Shown here one piece after another: positions 53,083 to 64,000 of a stretch of 64,000 nt of DNA. The notes under the pieces were generated by a model that ran no database searches, had not been told where the DNA came from, and saw only the letters and a list, made by a program, of their open reading frames with translations. The translations under genes and the position numbers were made by a program. This DNA is from Lasiosphaeris hirsuta. Taxonomy: Eukaryota > Ascomycota > Sordariomycetes > Sordariales > Lasiosphaeriaceae. Location: positions 5,890,001 to 5,954,000 of the forward strand of contig JAUKUA010000003.1 in NCBI GenBank assembly GCA_030549175.1, in the 5' to 3' direction. The first letter of the stretch is position 1. The number at the start of each line of letters is the position of its first letter.

Positions 53083-54712
53083 CCGTGACACTACCATCCA
53101 ACCTAGGAAATCGTATTAGCTACTGTTAGTCCAGGCACCCATGTGGCAGGGCAATGTTATCTCGAGCTCCTACTACTCACCTTTGCCCACCATCTTTGCA
53201 AACATGCTACAGCGTTTACGCTACTGTTTCAAGTTCCGCCTGAAGCCTCGCTAAGATTGGAGGCTGATAGTCGGTGGTGACGATGGATGCCTCAACAATG
53301 GATGTGGTTGCATGGACGACGCCTAATCCGGTGTAAGTTCATCTTGGATGGTCGGCGGTTAGCGCTGGTGTGGCCTAAAATTAGCATCAACCCACCCCGC
53401 GCATCTCAGACCCTCCTCGAGATGAGAAGCTATTGATGCAAGAGCAGCAGATGGAGCAGCAGATGCAATTTTGTCTATTGCTCATGAATAATAGCGTGAG
53501 AATTAGTATTTTGTTGTAAATATCCGAGCAACAACCCAAATTCACGACACTTGAGATCTGACCCAATTCTCGAAGCACCGGCGAGATTCCGCGTCAGTAC
53601 CCCGCATATCAAACCCGGGGAACTCCCCAGAGTAGGGAACCCAGGTGGATAGGTAGGTTACTGATGGATGGAAGCGGTTCTGCATCAGAGAGCGATACAC
53701 ATAATAGGCTCAATGCTTCCACTGTGGTTCGTCTCAGCAATCGCCGCCTTGACCGTCGGGCCAGCCAACACAGCTTGGAAACCGCCCAACTCCAAGCAGT
53801 GAGCACAGGGCTTCAAGGAAAGCACGTCGACGTCGTGCAGATGGTGAGCTGGGATCGCCGGCCTAGGCGCGGTCCAAAGGGTCTGATATTTGTTTGCTCT
53901 CTGCTATGCGTGCTATGTGCGTATACTGTGGGATCATCTCGAGCTGGCCAAACTTTTGCTCGAGGGGGTGGCTCTTCAAGTATTTTTAGCTGCGACCCGA
54001 GTAGATGATGAAACTTCGCTATCAAGCTGCCCACAACTGGCGGAAGCTCCATTGGGCAACGGTCAGGCTGGCGCCAGCAAGCATCAAGATACTGGCGGAT
54101 GAGCAAGGGGGTTTCCAACGCTGCAAGTGAAATACTATGTATCTCCGGCAGCAACATCATTGGGGGCTCGAGTGGGCGCGTCAACAGCTCGAGACAGGTG
54201 TGGGCGTGTGCTACTTTTCCCACAGGCCAAACCCCGACAGGGGTCGCTCTCACCGTCGACATTTGGCAGGGGGCTCAGACAGCTGGGTGCGCCGGGCCTA
54301 TGAGCGGCTACCACAAGGCAATGCCCGTTTGGCAGCGCGCTTCCACAGGTGCCTTTACCAGGAGCAGTGGAAGGCTGACAGGATCTTTTTTCTTTGGCGC
54401 TTTCAGAGCCACGAAACTTGTTTTTAGAACTAGGTTTCTGTGACGGGCCGCCGTCGCAGGAGGGCAATGAGATGTCGGGCTGATTGATATCAGCTGCGAA
54501 ACACCCCTCACACATTTTGGGTCTTCTTCCCCCAAGCCTATTTTGAGGTTTCCAGTGTTCAACCGTCAGTCAATCGTTCGGGCCGAAGCTACTCTTTTTT
54601 AGTAAAAAGCACGCAGTGCCCGCCTGGAGGGACCAGCTGCCAACACCCCCCCGCCTTGCCAGTGAAAGCTCTCAAGTCAACAATAACACGAGCTTCACCG
54701 CCCGCCGCGATC
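53083..54712. other. Long intergenic region
   Basis: 1.6 kb. Around 53930-53970 a plus-strand frame reads DHLELAKLLLEG, reminiscent of an ankyrin helix, but no repeat register can be followed. No gene called. Pyrimidine/AT-rich sequence lies near 54590-54606. Confidence 0.35.
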
Positions 54713-56967
54713 ATGGCGCAAGTGGTAATAAAAACCGAAATACCCAAGCCATCAGACCTACCCTTGAGACACTACATCTCTCCTACAGCAAAGGCCAACC
54801 CTGAGGTAACGGATCTGCCGCTGCCTACTACGCCGGAAGAGGAGACTGATTCCTCGGAGCTGGACACACCCAACTCGGATACCCTGTCCCCGCAAACCCC
54901 CAGCTCCGCCGGTGCTGAGTTCAGGGGCAATCGCATCAAAGGTGCCAGACCAGTCGAGGTGCCAGATGATGTCTCCCAGTCTCACAGCCGATCACGATCC
55001 CGATCGGTGCGCAATGGGCCCGGTTACTCTAGTCGAAGCAACACACCACGTCCACCCAACCAGTCTCGGTCGACCTCGAGATCCCAGTCATCCCAGCGAG
55101 GTGAGCGCAATGTCAAGGACAAAGCCTACGGCGAGATGGTCAGCATGTTTTCCAACTCCATCACCCAGGATCCACCTGCCGACCCTGCGAAGGAACTCTT
55201 GATCGAGAACTGCAGCTTGCAGCAGAGGATTGCAGCGCTACAGCGCGTGGAGCGGGACATGCTGAATGAGAATCACGGCCTGGTCCAACAGCTCGCCTCC
55301 TTCAAGCAGCATTATGAGACCCGGAGACGACAATGGAAAAATGATTCGCGGGAGAGGGAGAAGGCTTATGAAGCGCGCATCAGGGAGCTTGAGGAACGTG
55401 TTGCGAGACAGGACGAGGAGCTTCTGCAGGCTGGTACCATTCGATCCAAGAGCGAGTCCTCGATGAGCAACACCGAGACATCTGCATGGTTTACCACGAG
55501 GACAAGCGCCTGGCAAACTTGGGCTGAGGATTTCGCTCACGGCGACTCCGAGAGGATTCAATCCGGACTACACCCCTTGCAATTGTCAGAGGTGTGCGAA
55601 AGCGTAAAGAGCTTCGTTCGCCTAACAGATGACGGCAAGCTCCCCGACGAGTTGACAAGCAGCCCGAATGGTGAGAACGGTGTCAAGACGGTCCATGTTC
55701 TCCTACACGGCATGCTCGTCCACTTTGTCATTTCCGAGATATTCCGGTCTCCTTTTTGGGTCTTTGCAGCCCTATCCGCCAGCGGTCTGGAGCTTGAAAG
55801 TCCTTCGGTGTTGCGGGCAAACTCAATGTCGCCCATTGGATTCCGTATGGACCTAGCCATGTGGAATAACGTAGCACCTCCACGGCCCGGGAGTGCTGGG
55901 CTTCTGCAGCCAGTGACCGCACGTCGTGTGCCAGAACCAGGGAGCGGCCGTCGTCTCCCCGCCCTTGCGACCGCCCCGGTGCCGTCACTCTCTCTCAACA
56001 CCACCAGCCTAACTAGCGCGTCAAATGAGTGCACGCCGAAGGAAAGCGACATGGTCAACTTTTATCAGCTATTATCTGATGGTATGTTTTGTGTTGGGTG
56101 TCTTGTCACATATGGCTTTAAGCTAACAGTGTTGGTCTCTCAGTTCAGCAGAATGACAGTGACGTCCATATCTGGCGCTCACAGCTGATAAGGATTCTCA
56201 ATGAAGGGGGCTTGGGCCTAGATCCCGCCGATGCTGGCGGCGAGAAGCGCAGACTACTCGTCGAAGTGAGGCAAAGCTACGCTAAAAAGCTGAAAGATCG
56301 CTTTCTTAGCGGAGCGGCCCGGTTTCTGCTGGCCGACCAAGATACCGAAGGCATCGAAAAACTCGAGGGCAGGCTCGTACAAGAGCTTGACATGGCCCTG
56401 CGCTTCTCGTGCCAAATATGGTCACGCCAGGATCCGCTAAAGTTCAAAAGCCTGCAGGACCTCTCAACCCTAACTTTTAGGTCTTCGGATAACACCATGG
56501 AACTCTGTAGTGGCCAAGCTCCAGTTGTGGCCGGTTCGGAGGAAGCGACAACCGAATCTAAGCGTCCGCCAACATACCATGATGGACACAGGGTAGTCAT
56601 GGTCATACAGCCCATGATTGAGTCGGTCCATGTTACTGGTGGTGGCAAAAAGGAGGACCACTTGAAGGGACGCAAGGACTCCGGAAAAGTCTGGGTCGAG
56701 GCTCAGGTGTTGGTCTCATCGCCGAGACCTGAGGCAGCATTATCACCAGCGCCAGCAACAACACCAGTAACGTCACCGACTTCGGCGCCTTCACCATCCC
56801 CAGCAATGACGATATCGCCATCATTCGCTACACTGCCATTCAGATCACCGATGCATGACCCTCCCCCTGTTCCCCCTAAAGACTTGCCAATTTTGCTTCC
56901 AAGAGTAGCTTTCAAAGCGTCACCGACATCGAACGTGAACCCCACGCGTTTACCTGGTCTTGTCTGA
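54713..56967 (+). CDS. Unrecognised coiled-coil protein, paralogue A of a convergent pair
   Basis: Two exons (54713-56081, 56144-56967), about 730 residues, ATG at 54713; the frame opening at 54656 begins with TTG. Order: acidic/Ser-rich N-terminus, an SR-like Arg/Ser stretch (SHSRSRSRSVR, near residues 85-130), a coiled coil at about 160-240 (ENCSLQQRIAALQRVERDM, ARIRELEERVARQDEEL). A conserved domain follows at about 257-353 (SAWFTTRTSAWQTWAEDFAH, HGMLVHFVISEIFRSPFWVF). After the intron comes a helical domain at about 457-560 (VHIWRSQLIRILNEGGLG, KDRFLSGAARFLLADQDTEG, LVQELDMALRFSCQIW), then a Pro/Ser-rich tail with PPPVPPK. I do not recognise the family. Function unknown; the SR-like patch and coiled coil suggest a scaffolding or nuclear protein. 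Confidence 0.82.
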
Positions 56968-59900
56968 CCCAAACCGCCCAGCGCCCAGCGCCCATCCCCC
57001 CCCCTTTTGAGCCTCAACGAAAATATCTCCGTCTTACCCGGTCACTCTCACAATCTCCTATTTTCCCCGAGTGTCAGCCTTTTCCTTACTTGGCTTCTCA
57101 ATTTTGCATGGTGTTTATATTGATGTTGCCGCGATCCCACATCACTGTGGTCATATTTTCTTGGTCGGGACACCTGGATGAATGATGGGAAATACACGAC
57201 CTTGGCCGGCTGGGTCTGGTGGCGCATGGTGTTATCACTTTATGCTTGGTTTGGTTATCCCCTTTTTCTTCTATTCTTCGTAATGTAGAATGGCTCGCCC
57301 TTTACATATTATTTGACCGAAACCTTTGGCATACGCACTCAAGCTCCGGGGGTCTCTTTATTGTTGACGGAAAATGGCACGTATATTTTCAGTATCAACC
57401 CATTACATGGGTAACCCCTACCATTTACCATTATCTATGATGGCACACAATTGGCGAACGTTCTGGTCGCCTCAACCTCTTCTCTTTTGCTTTTTTTTTG
57501 TTTTCTTCAAACGTCGATACCATCCTAGTCTTTGACGTCGACTTTGAGTTTGGTGGATCTTTCTGCGCCTCTGGCGCACTTACAATTCCTCGAGCTTATA
57601 TCCTCAGTTGGCCGTGTTCACAAGGCACGGTCTACGATAATGGTCCTTTGCCTCGTAGGGATGCGTTCCCGGCGATGTTGAAGGCCAACAACACTGGGGC
57701 ACCTGTCACGCCTCATGCCCGTAGTCAAGAGGCTCTTGCGGACTTGAGCCGCTTCGACTACACTACATTCGAGGTTTGGGTTGAACCTTATTTACTGTGG
57801 TGACGTTTCCCGGTCGGAGCGTACGAAGAAGCCGCGCTAGGTGACACTCAAACAACATTCAAACAACGCCAAACCCAAAGCAGAAGATGCAATTCCACGT
57901 GGATTTGGCATTGTGATACACTCGATTGGAGCCACGGAGCCAGGCCACTCGGCATCTGGCCTTGTCAATGGGCCATTCTCACCGCCTCTGCCTGGAGTCG
58001 CTAGCAATTCCGGTGATGTAACTCTTGCATACGTACCTCCTTGAGGTTTCACGAAGCCAGATCACACGGGATACGTCGGTGCTCTGTATTTGCATGTCGA
58101 CCAACAGAGCTTTGCTTCGCGCGAAGGATCATAACGCAGGCAAAATTGTTCTCTGAGGCTTCGACGCAGGCAAGCAAGCTTTGATCAAAACGGGGCTTGG
58201 TTGGCTAGAAATCGAGGTGGCAGGAGTCGGGCTTTTTCACAAGCATGAGCTTCAGTGCATTGCGTATAGTGCTGGCTCTAGGGCCCCTTTTACACGGCCA
58301 ACAAGGCATCTCCCAAGGCTATGTCGATACATAGTCATATCGTCAATAGAGTTCGATGAAATTGTCGCCAACTTGAAGTCAACCCAATGGACTGGACCGG
58401 TGCGAATTGCGTTGCTCTGAGCTTTCTCATGGCCTTGGCTCGGCGGCAGGAGAGCCAATCCCCAAGCCGTAGAACGCGGGCTGTATCTGGCACACAGTAG
58501 TCGTAGACTCGCTGACAGAATTTCGGGGGCGAGAGTCACTGTGCGAGGGGGGAGCACATTGTGCATAAGTACTAAGCACGAAGTGAAGGGCGACCGCAAG
58601 GCGGACAAGCGAACGGGGCCTGGGCTTGTCGACGGCCTGGATTCTTCTCTTTGACCCTTTTCTGTAAGGTCTCTCTGTCTCTATGGCGCAGACCCGATAG
58701 GTACGTCTCTCTCCGTCGGCCCGGGAGGTCTATAGTCTATCATTGGGTGAACCCCCCGTCCCAATGTGCTGGGCTGAGCAGGATGCCCAACAATGTGGGT
58801 GGCTTCGAGTTGCGCCGTGGATTTGCGCATGGACGCGGGCCTCGCAAAGGTCTTCCCCGCCAACACGCTTCACTGGGTATAGTACCGAGTCGGATTTCTC
58901 GAAAGGAACACTCAATGCGGCCCATGTGGCTCTTCACGCTGGCGGGCGACGTGGGCGAAAAGCGACCATGGCTATGGCGCCAGGCCGGGTGGTCACTCAT
59001 GGCCACCAGCGACCGGAAAAGCGCTCTGCAGTGGACCAGTCTTGCGGAACTTGCAGCTGCGGTATGTAATCGAAACGGAGCTGCTGTGGCTGACCACTGA
59101 CAACAAATGGAGGCAATCTGGTCTAGCGCCTGCCCGGCTCTTTCCTCCTGACGCCTGGACTGGCAATCGCGCTCCAGCGAGACATGGACGCCCACGGGTA
59201 CGGAGCGCGCACATAGTGACGGTACCCGCACCTGACGGCCGCCCTCGACTCGAGTTCCCCCGTGCGAGCCCTCGGGATCCCTCAAGACCAGGCCCAAGCC
59301 GGGTCCCGGGAAGTCCCATAAGTCCAGCCACATGGTATTTTTGCTTGCTTCTTTCTGTTTCCTCTCTGTTTCTTCTCCTCTTAAACTCCGATTAACTTCG
59401 TTTCTTTCTGTTTGCATTTGTTTCATTCATTTTCGTTTCATTACGTGAGCGGCTCGCTTTGGTTTCCATGCCTAGCCCTACGACCACTTCAATGCCGGAA
59501 GGGCAACTCACCAGCGCGACCTCATCGACTGGCCCTTGAGTTTTGCGCCATTGACACCCAATCTAGATTCCCCTCCGTCTAGCCTTTACTTGGTATGCGG
59601 ACCACTACCTCCCTAATATATCGCGCCGCGATGGATCCGAACCCAACTTCGACGACGATGGATACCGCCTCTGTATTCTCGCCGACCCCTACTGAGACGC
59701 CGAGGGACATGATCAGGATTTTGCGGCCTGAATCCGGGTCCTCCCAATCCAGCTCAGCAACTCTCATGAACAGTAGCCCGAAACAGCCGGCACAGCGAGC
59801 CCCAGCCCCGCCCCCCCTCGAGATTTCAGCATCAGCGGCAATGTCGCCATGAAAGGCGAACCTTTCCGGCATCTCCAAGAATAAAGGTTTGCCGCAATTA

Positions 59901-61366
59901 TCTTTCTCGGCACCGATTGTAGATTCGCCCATGTCTGCCTACCCGATGGCGAATGCTAAAACATCCTGACAAAGCGAGCGTTGCGGCACCCGTTACCTAT
60001 GATTGTTACATATATGGCTGTCCTCATAGCATTATTTTCCCAGTTGCGTCACTGCTGTCCCTTTCATTCTTCTACACAGATACCTACTATCTAAAAGTAT
60101 TGGAGCGAAATTTGGTTGCAGCGATTGAGAATACCATCAATGTTCTCAAGCGCCATTTTATTTCTTTTGTTTCTAATTTCCCTCCCTACCCCTCAGTTGG
60201 CGGCCTCTGCCTACCAGTCTTTTTTACGAAATAAGCTGACCACGGACGACGAATATGAGGTGGGGGTGCATACTTTGCTTGCGTGCTAGGGTTTCCGCTA
60301 TAGATGCATAACATGTCTTGATGACGGAAACATACCTAGTATCTACACTCTAGTCTCGAAGTATTTTCCTTGTTGGAAGTACAGTCTGCTTGGGTACGAA
60401 TGCATGTTATTTCGTCGGATTTGTTCTGTCAGGGTTGTCATTTTGGAAGTTAGATTGTGAGGCTTAACATTTGGAGTCTGGCGACGGGATACCTATCTTT
60501 CTCTAGTTGTTGAGTTACGTGGTTATCATGTAAAGTATTTATGGTGTTGCACAATTATTACAAGCCTAACTGTGTATGGCAATGGATTAGAACATCACTG
60601 GTAGCACATAATACCTTCAAGCTTCCAAGTCTGAAATTCTTGGGATTGGAACTCATACGGACGCTCGACACTGAACACAAAAGATACATGTTATACAAGG
60701 GTGTCCTCGGACAACCCATTTAGATTTCTTTTGACACCCCAACTTCTTCCACACAACTGAGCGATATCCCCATGCCCATTATAACTTGCTAAACCAGACC
60801 TTTATAGGGTCGAACTCCCCAGCCTCAATACAGCCATCCGTGATTGTTCATCATCATCCATAGCTTAAAAGTATCCTCCCTTCTTGTCTTTCGGGTATCT
60901 GTACCCCTATGGGTACCGTAAAGAAACATCATGACGGTTTCCCATGCTATTGACATTGAACCTCGTGTTTCCTGGTGTTGGAGTACCGCCGACCGCCCAA
61001 AAAGGAAAAAAAGAAGAGTTTGAGATGGGAAATACCGAAAGCTTAAAGGCAACTTCGACATCTAGCAAACAAGGAAATCCAGACCACAGAAGCCGGTATT
61101 AGTGGCTCTGGATGACTCTAGAAAACCAAAGAAATAGTGAACCGAGCAAAGGCGCCATATAAACCCGCACAAACCCTAAAGGAACAGGAACGATCTGATC
61201 ATCATATGAACAACTCCGATGCTAATGGAGAATTGAGAAAATGGTTGCTGCTGGAGCCAAAAGAAGTGAAGAAGCAAAGGGGATGGAAATACTCCCATCT
61301 AACATATTAGAATAAGAGGGGGCGGGAGCATTCTGGTCATCGAGTTACACCAAACTTCCGCGTCGC
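56968..61366. other. 4.4-kb gene-poor region between convergent paralogues
   Basis: No recognisable gene on either strand. Short frames at 57498-57803 and 59595-59852 (the latter Ser/Thr/Pro-rich, MDPNPTSTTMDTASVFS) are the most protein-like but unsupported. GTCTCTATGGCGCAGACCC near 58675 resembles the 5' half of a tRNA-Arg only. AT-rich sequence runs through 60000-61300. Confidence 0.45.
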
Positions 61367-63420
61367 TCATTGGTCGTCGCTCGCCTCAAGATGCACCCTG
61401 GGAATGGTCGGCGAATCCGTTACCACGACCGGAGATCCCGGCAGGGCCACATCGGCCGCCGAGATCGCCAGCGTCGGCGGTGGTTGCGCGGGCGCCGCCA
61501 CAAACACCTGGGCCTTGGCCCAGACCTTGCCGGCACTCCCGAGCGTCTGGGGATCCGAGCTGGCGTAGCCGAGCGCGCCGACAGCGGGCTGCAGGACCAT
61601 GAGGACGGGGAGTTCTCCGCTCGCGTCGCGGCCCGGCATCGTCTGCTTCTGGGCCTGGCAGAGCTCCATGACCTCGCCGTCAGGCGTGAAGCCCCTGCCC
61701 TGGGACGCGATCTCCTCCATGCCGACGAAGCCCAGGGGCGCGGCGCGGGCCCAAATCTGCCCCGAGAACCGCAGCGCGAGATCGAGCTCCTCGGTCAGCC
61801 CGCCCTCGAGCTTGGCGATGCCGTCGGCGTCCTGGTCTTGCAGGAGGAAGCGCGCGGCGCCGCCGAGGAAGCGCTCCTTGAGCCGTCGCGCGTACTCCCG
61901 GCGGGCGCTCGCGAGCATCAGCTTGTCCTCGTTCTTGGCGATGGCGCGGTCCGAGATGTTCTGGCCTAGTCCGCCTCCGCAGAGGATTTGCATCATCTGG
62001 GATCGCCAGCCGTGGACGGCGTCGTCCTTTGCTTGAACTGGAGGCATGTTAGCCGGGGAGGCGGTTGGGATTGGACGGTTTACCGCTTACTCTTTAGAAG
62101 AAGACCGAAGAGGTTCTCGATCTCGCTCTTGCCCGGAAGACCGCACTGCGCGGGCAGACCCATGGTGTTGAGGCCGAGCGAGTGCATTGATGTGATCAGA
62201 GGCGGCGGGTGTCTGGGGCTCAGGAGCGAGATGGAGCGGGCGGTAGCGGGAGCAGGCGGTGGAACCATGGGGCTCCGCATCGGGGCTATGCTGTTGCTCC
62301 AGAGAGCCATGTCCATGCTGAATCCGATGGGAAGTATTGAGGTCCCTTGCGGCATTGGGCTGTCAATGGCGTTTGTGTTTTGCTTGGACAGCGCGGTGAA
62401 GATCCAGAAAGGCGAGACAAAGGCCTCCGAGATGATGAAGTTTGCTAGCATCCCTTGAAGCAGAAGACGTGTGGTGATGGCCGAGTCGCCTCCATCTTTG
62501 GGTCCCAGCGCCTTGGGCGGTTTTCCGTCCTCAGCAAGGCGGACAAAGTGCTGAACACCAGTGCGCAACTCCTTTTGTTGGACTGGGTGGAGCTCGGAAA
62601 CCCGGCGAGGATTGTGGTGAGCAAATTCCCCGGCCCATGCAGACCAACTGTTACCCCTAGTCGCAAACCACGAGGTGATGTCGGAATCCGATACGGTCGG
62701 CGTGATAGTTGGGCAAATTCCGGCTTTGGGGGTCTCCGGCTCGGCTTCAGGCACTGGCTCGGGAACCCTGGAAGCTTGAAGGGTGAGCTGGGTGATCTTC
62801 TCGTCTTGCTCGGAGAGCTGCTCCTGGAGTGCTCGGATACGAGCCTCAAGAGAAGCCTTATTCTGGCGGAGGTCATTCCTAAATTGGCGCTGCTGGGCAT
62901 CCTGGTACTTCTTGAGGGTTGCCACGTGGTGGTTGAGGTCCTGATTGTCTTTGAGGAGATGCTGCTCATTCGTCTGTAGGATGGAGATTCGTTGGTGCAG
63001 GCCTCGGTTCTCCTGAACCAGCTCCTTGTTGGGGTCTGCCGCTGCCTGGCTGATGGTCTGGAGAAACTTGGTCACTCTCTCGTTGATGACCTTGTTGCTT
63101 GGGCCACGAGGCTTTCGAGATGGCCTCGGATCTATGGGCGTCTCGCCTTCTGTCTGCTCATCGTCTCCCTCAGGCGCGCTCCTGGCGGCGAGGGCGACGA
63201 AGAGGCGATCTGCACGGTCTGCTGCTGACAGATTCAGGTCGGACCCGCCTCCATACTCAACAATAGTCGAGCTTGGAGTATCCATCGCAGCAGGCTTAGG
63301 GGTGTGCGATGCCGAGTTGAGCTGGTCCAACCGGGAGAGATGGGCCTTGCTCAGGTGGGCGCTGTTGACCATGAGGGTCAACTTTGGTCCCTTGAGTGCG
63401 GAGGGGGATGCGGTCATCAT
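61367..63420 (-). CDS. Unrecognised coiled-coil protein, paralogue B of a convergent pair
   Basis: Two exons on the minus strand (63420-62091, 62037-61367), 666 residues. Same layout as the plus-strand paralogue at 54713: disordered N-terminus, coiled coil at about 130-213 (LVQENRGLHQRISILQTNEQ, EARIRALQEQLSEQDEKI), conserved domain at about 248-345 (SWFATRGNSWSAWAGEFAHH, GMLANFIISEAFVSPFWIF), then the helical C-terminal domain (VHGWRSQMMQILCGGGLG, KERFLGGAARFLLQDQDADG, LTEELDLALRFSGQIW). The 53-nt intron falls at the same residue and phase as in the paralogue (I/V-Q after one base). The SR-like patch is missing and the Pro-rich tail is shorter. Function unknown. Confidence 0.82.
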
Positions 63421-64000
63421 GATTGCAACTAATGAGATAAAACTGGAACCGAAGTAGAAAGAAAGTCAAGATAGCAGCAAAAGCAGCGAGGGTTTGTTAA
63501 AGGCAGGAACCAGCCTGACGCAAAATGCAAATACTAAGATGTGGCGCGAAGCTGAACTGAACGGAGGGGCGGCCCGGAGGACTGACCGTCGAGGACTCGA
63601 AACTCAAGGGCTGGAGGCTCGAGTCTCTTTGAATGCGGCCATGGTGGTGACTGCCTGAAATATCAATCATTAGAAACACTCGATCCATTCAGCTTGTTTT
63701 GCGCCAGACGTTGTTTAGATTAACTATTCTTGGGCGGGGTCCATCCGATCGACTGTGCAGGGGGTGGGAAAGAGAGAGCCCGGAGGAAGGCAAAAAGGCT
63801 GAGCGCTTATTTGATTGGCTCTCGTCGTCCCGTACACCTTTGACACGGACTGTTTCTCTACGTTTGCCAAGGCCGTCCGCCAATGAGCTTCCCCACCTTC
63901 GAGTCGCTGTTTCGTAAAATGCATGACGCAAATCCTGAGCGTCCCCAGGTTGCAAGACTCGACGTTCGGGCCAATCACCACTGCCCGTTTACAGCGCTCA
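63421..64000. other. Promoter side of paralogue B
   Basis: Upstream of the minus-strand coiled-coil gene, to the window edge. No gene recognised. Confidence 0.35.

Noticed and set aside
53890..54102. Ankyrin-repeat protein fragment (DHLELAKLLLEG)
   Set aside because: Only one helix-like match; no 33-residue register in any frame.
58660..58720. tRNA-Arg-like 5' half (GTCTCTATGGCGCAG)
   Set aside because: No B box or matching 3' half follows.

Overview
The window looks like nuclear DNA of a filamentous ascomycete, most likely a sordariomycete. The genes are GC-rich and carry short (46-92 nt) GT-AG introns with CTAAC/CTGAC-type branch sites. Several families are typical of Pezizomycotina: a TmpA-like membrane flavoprotein, a fungal CorA-like protein, a group IX-type hybrid histidine kinase, a LaeA-like methyltransferase, a GH11 xylanase with a CBM1, and a DUF8021-type secreted protein. 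About 20 protein genes or gene remnants and two convincing tRNA genes can be supported. They are separated by unusually long stretches (up to about 4.4 kb) with no recognisable gene.

Layout. 0-10 kb: TmpA-like flavoprotein (+), a tRNA-like element (-), a divergent protein kinase (+) and a CorA-like channel protein (+). 10-18 kb: mostly minus-strand genes: a single-pass membrane protein with 10-residue repeats, tRNA-Thr(TGT), a secreted amidohydrolase, a blasticidin-S/cytidine deaminase, a WW-domain protein and a CxxC/CxxC protein. 18-27 kb: a small heat-shock-protein relic, a PAS/histidine kinase/receiver protein with a repeat tail, a DUF8021-like secreted protein (all -) and an FAD monooxygenase (+). 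28-33 kb is a decay zone: a GH11-CBM1 xylanase with three internal TAG codons, tRNA-Leu(AAG), the C-terminal scrap of a GMC oxidoreductase and an MFS transporter with one internal TAG. 34-38 kb: a LaeA-like methyltransferase and a second FAD monooxygenase (both -). 39-53 kb is mostly housekeeping: Vps62-like protein, TFIIIC subunit-6-like protein, the fused histidine-biosynthesis enzyme HIS7, ornithine decarboxylase antizyme, a Yippee-domain protein, a Dug1-type dipeptidase and a P-loop kinase. 54-63 kb: two convergent paralogues of an unrecognised coiled-coil family.

Strongest observations. (1) The antizyme gene contains a readable programmed +1 frameshift: a 57-codon ORF1 ends in TCC TGA, and the +1 frame continues directly into the conserved antizyme body. 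(2) The two convergent coiled-coil paralogues share domain order and one intron at the same site and phase; this unrecognised family is the best candidate here for undescribed biology. (3) Internal stops in otherwise well-preserved coding frames are all TAG and all fit C-to-T change at CpA, the context of repeat-induced point mutation, although the density is far below classical RIP. (4) HIS7 and the TFIIIC-subunit gene share a divergent promoter with a perfect TGAGTCA (Gcn4/Cpc1) site.

Exon boundaries were read by eye from splice signals and protein continuity. Where a 5' or 3' end could not be fixed this is stated in the entry.
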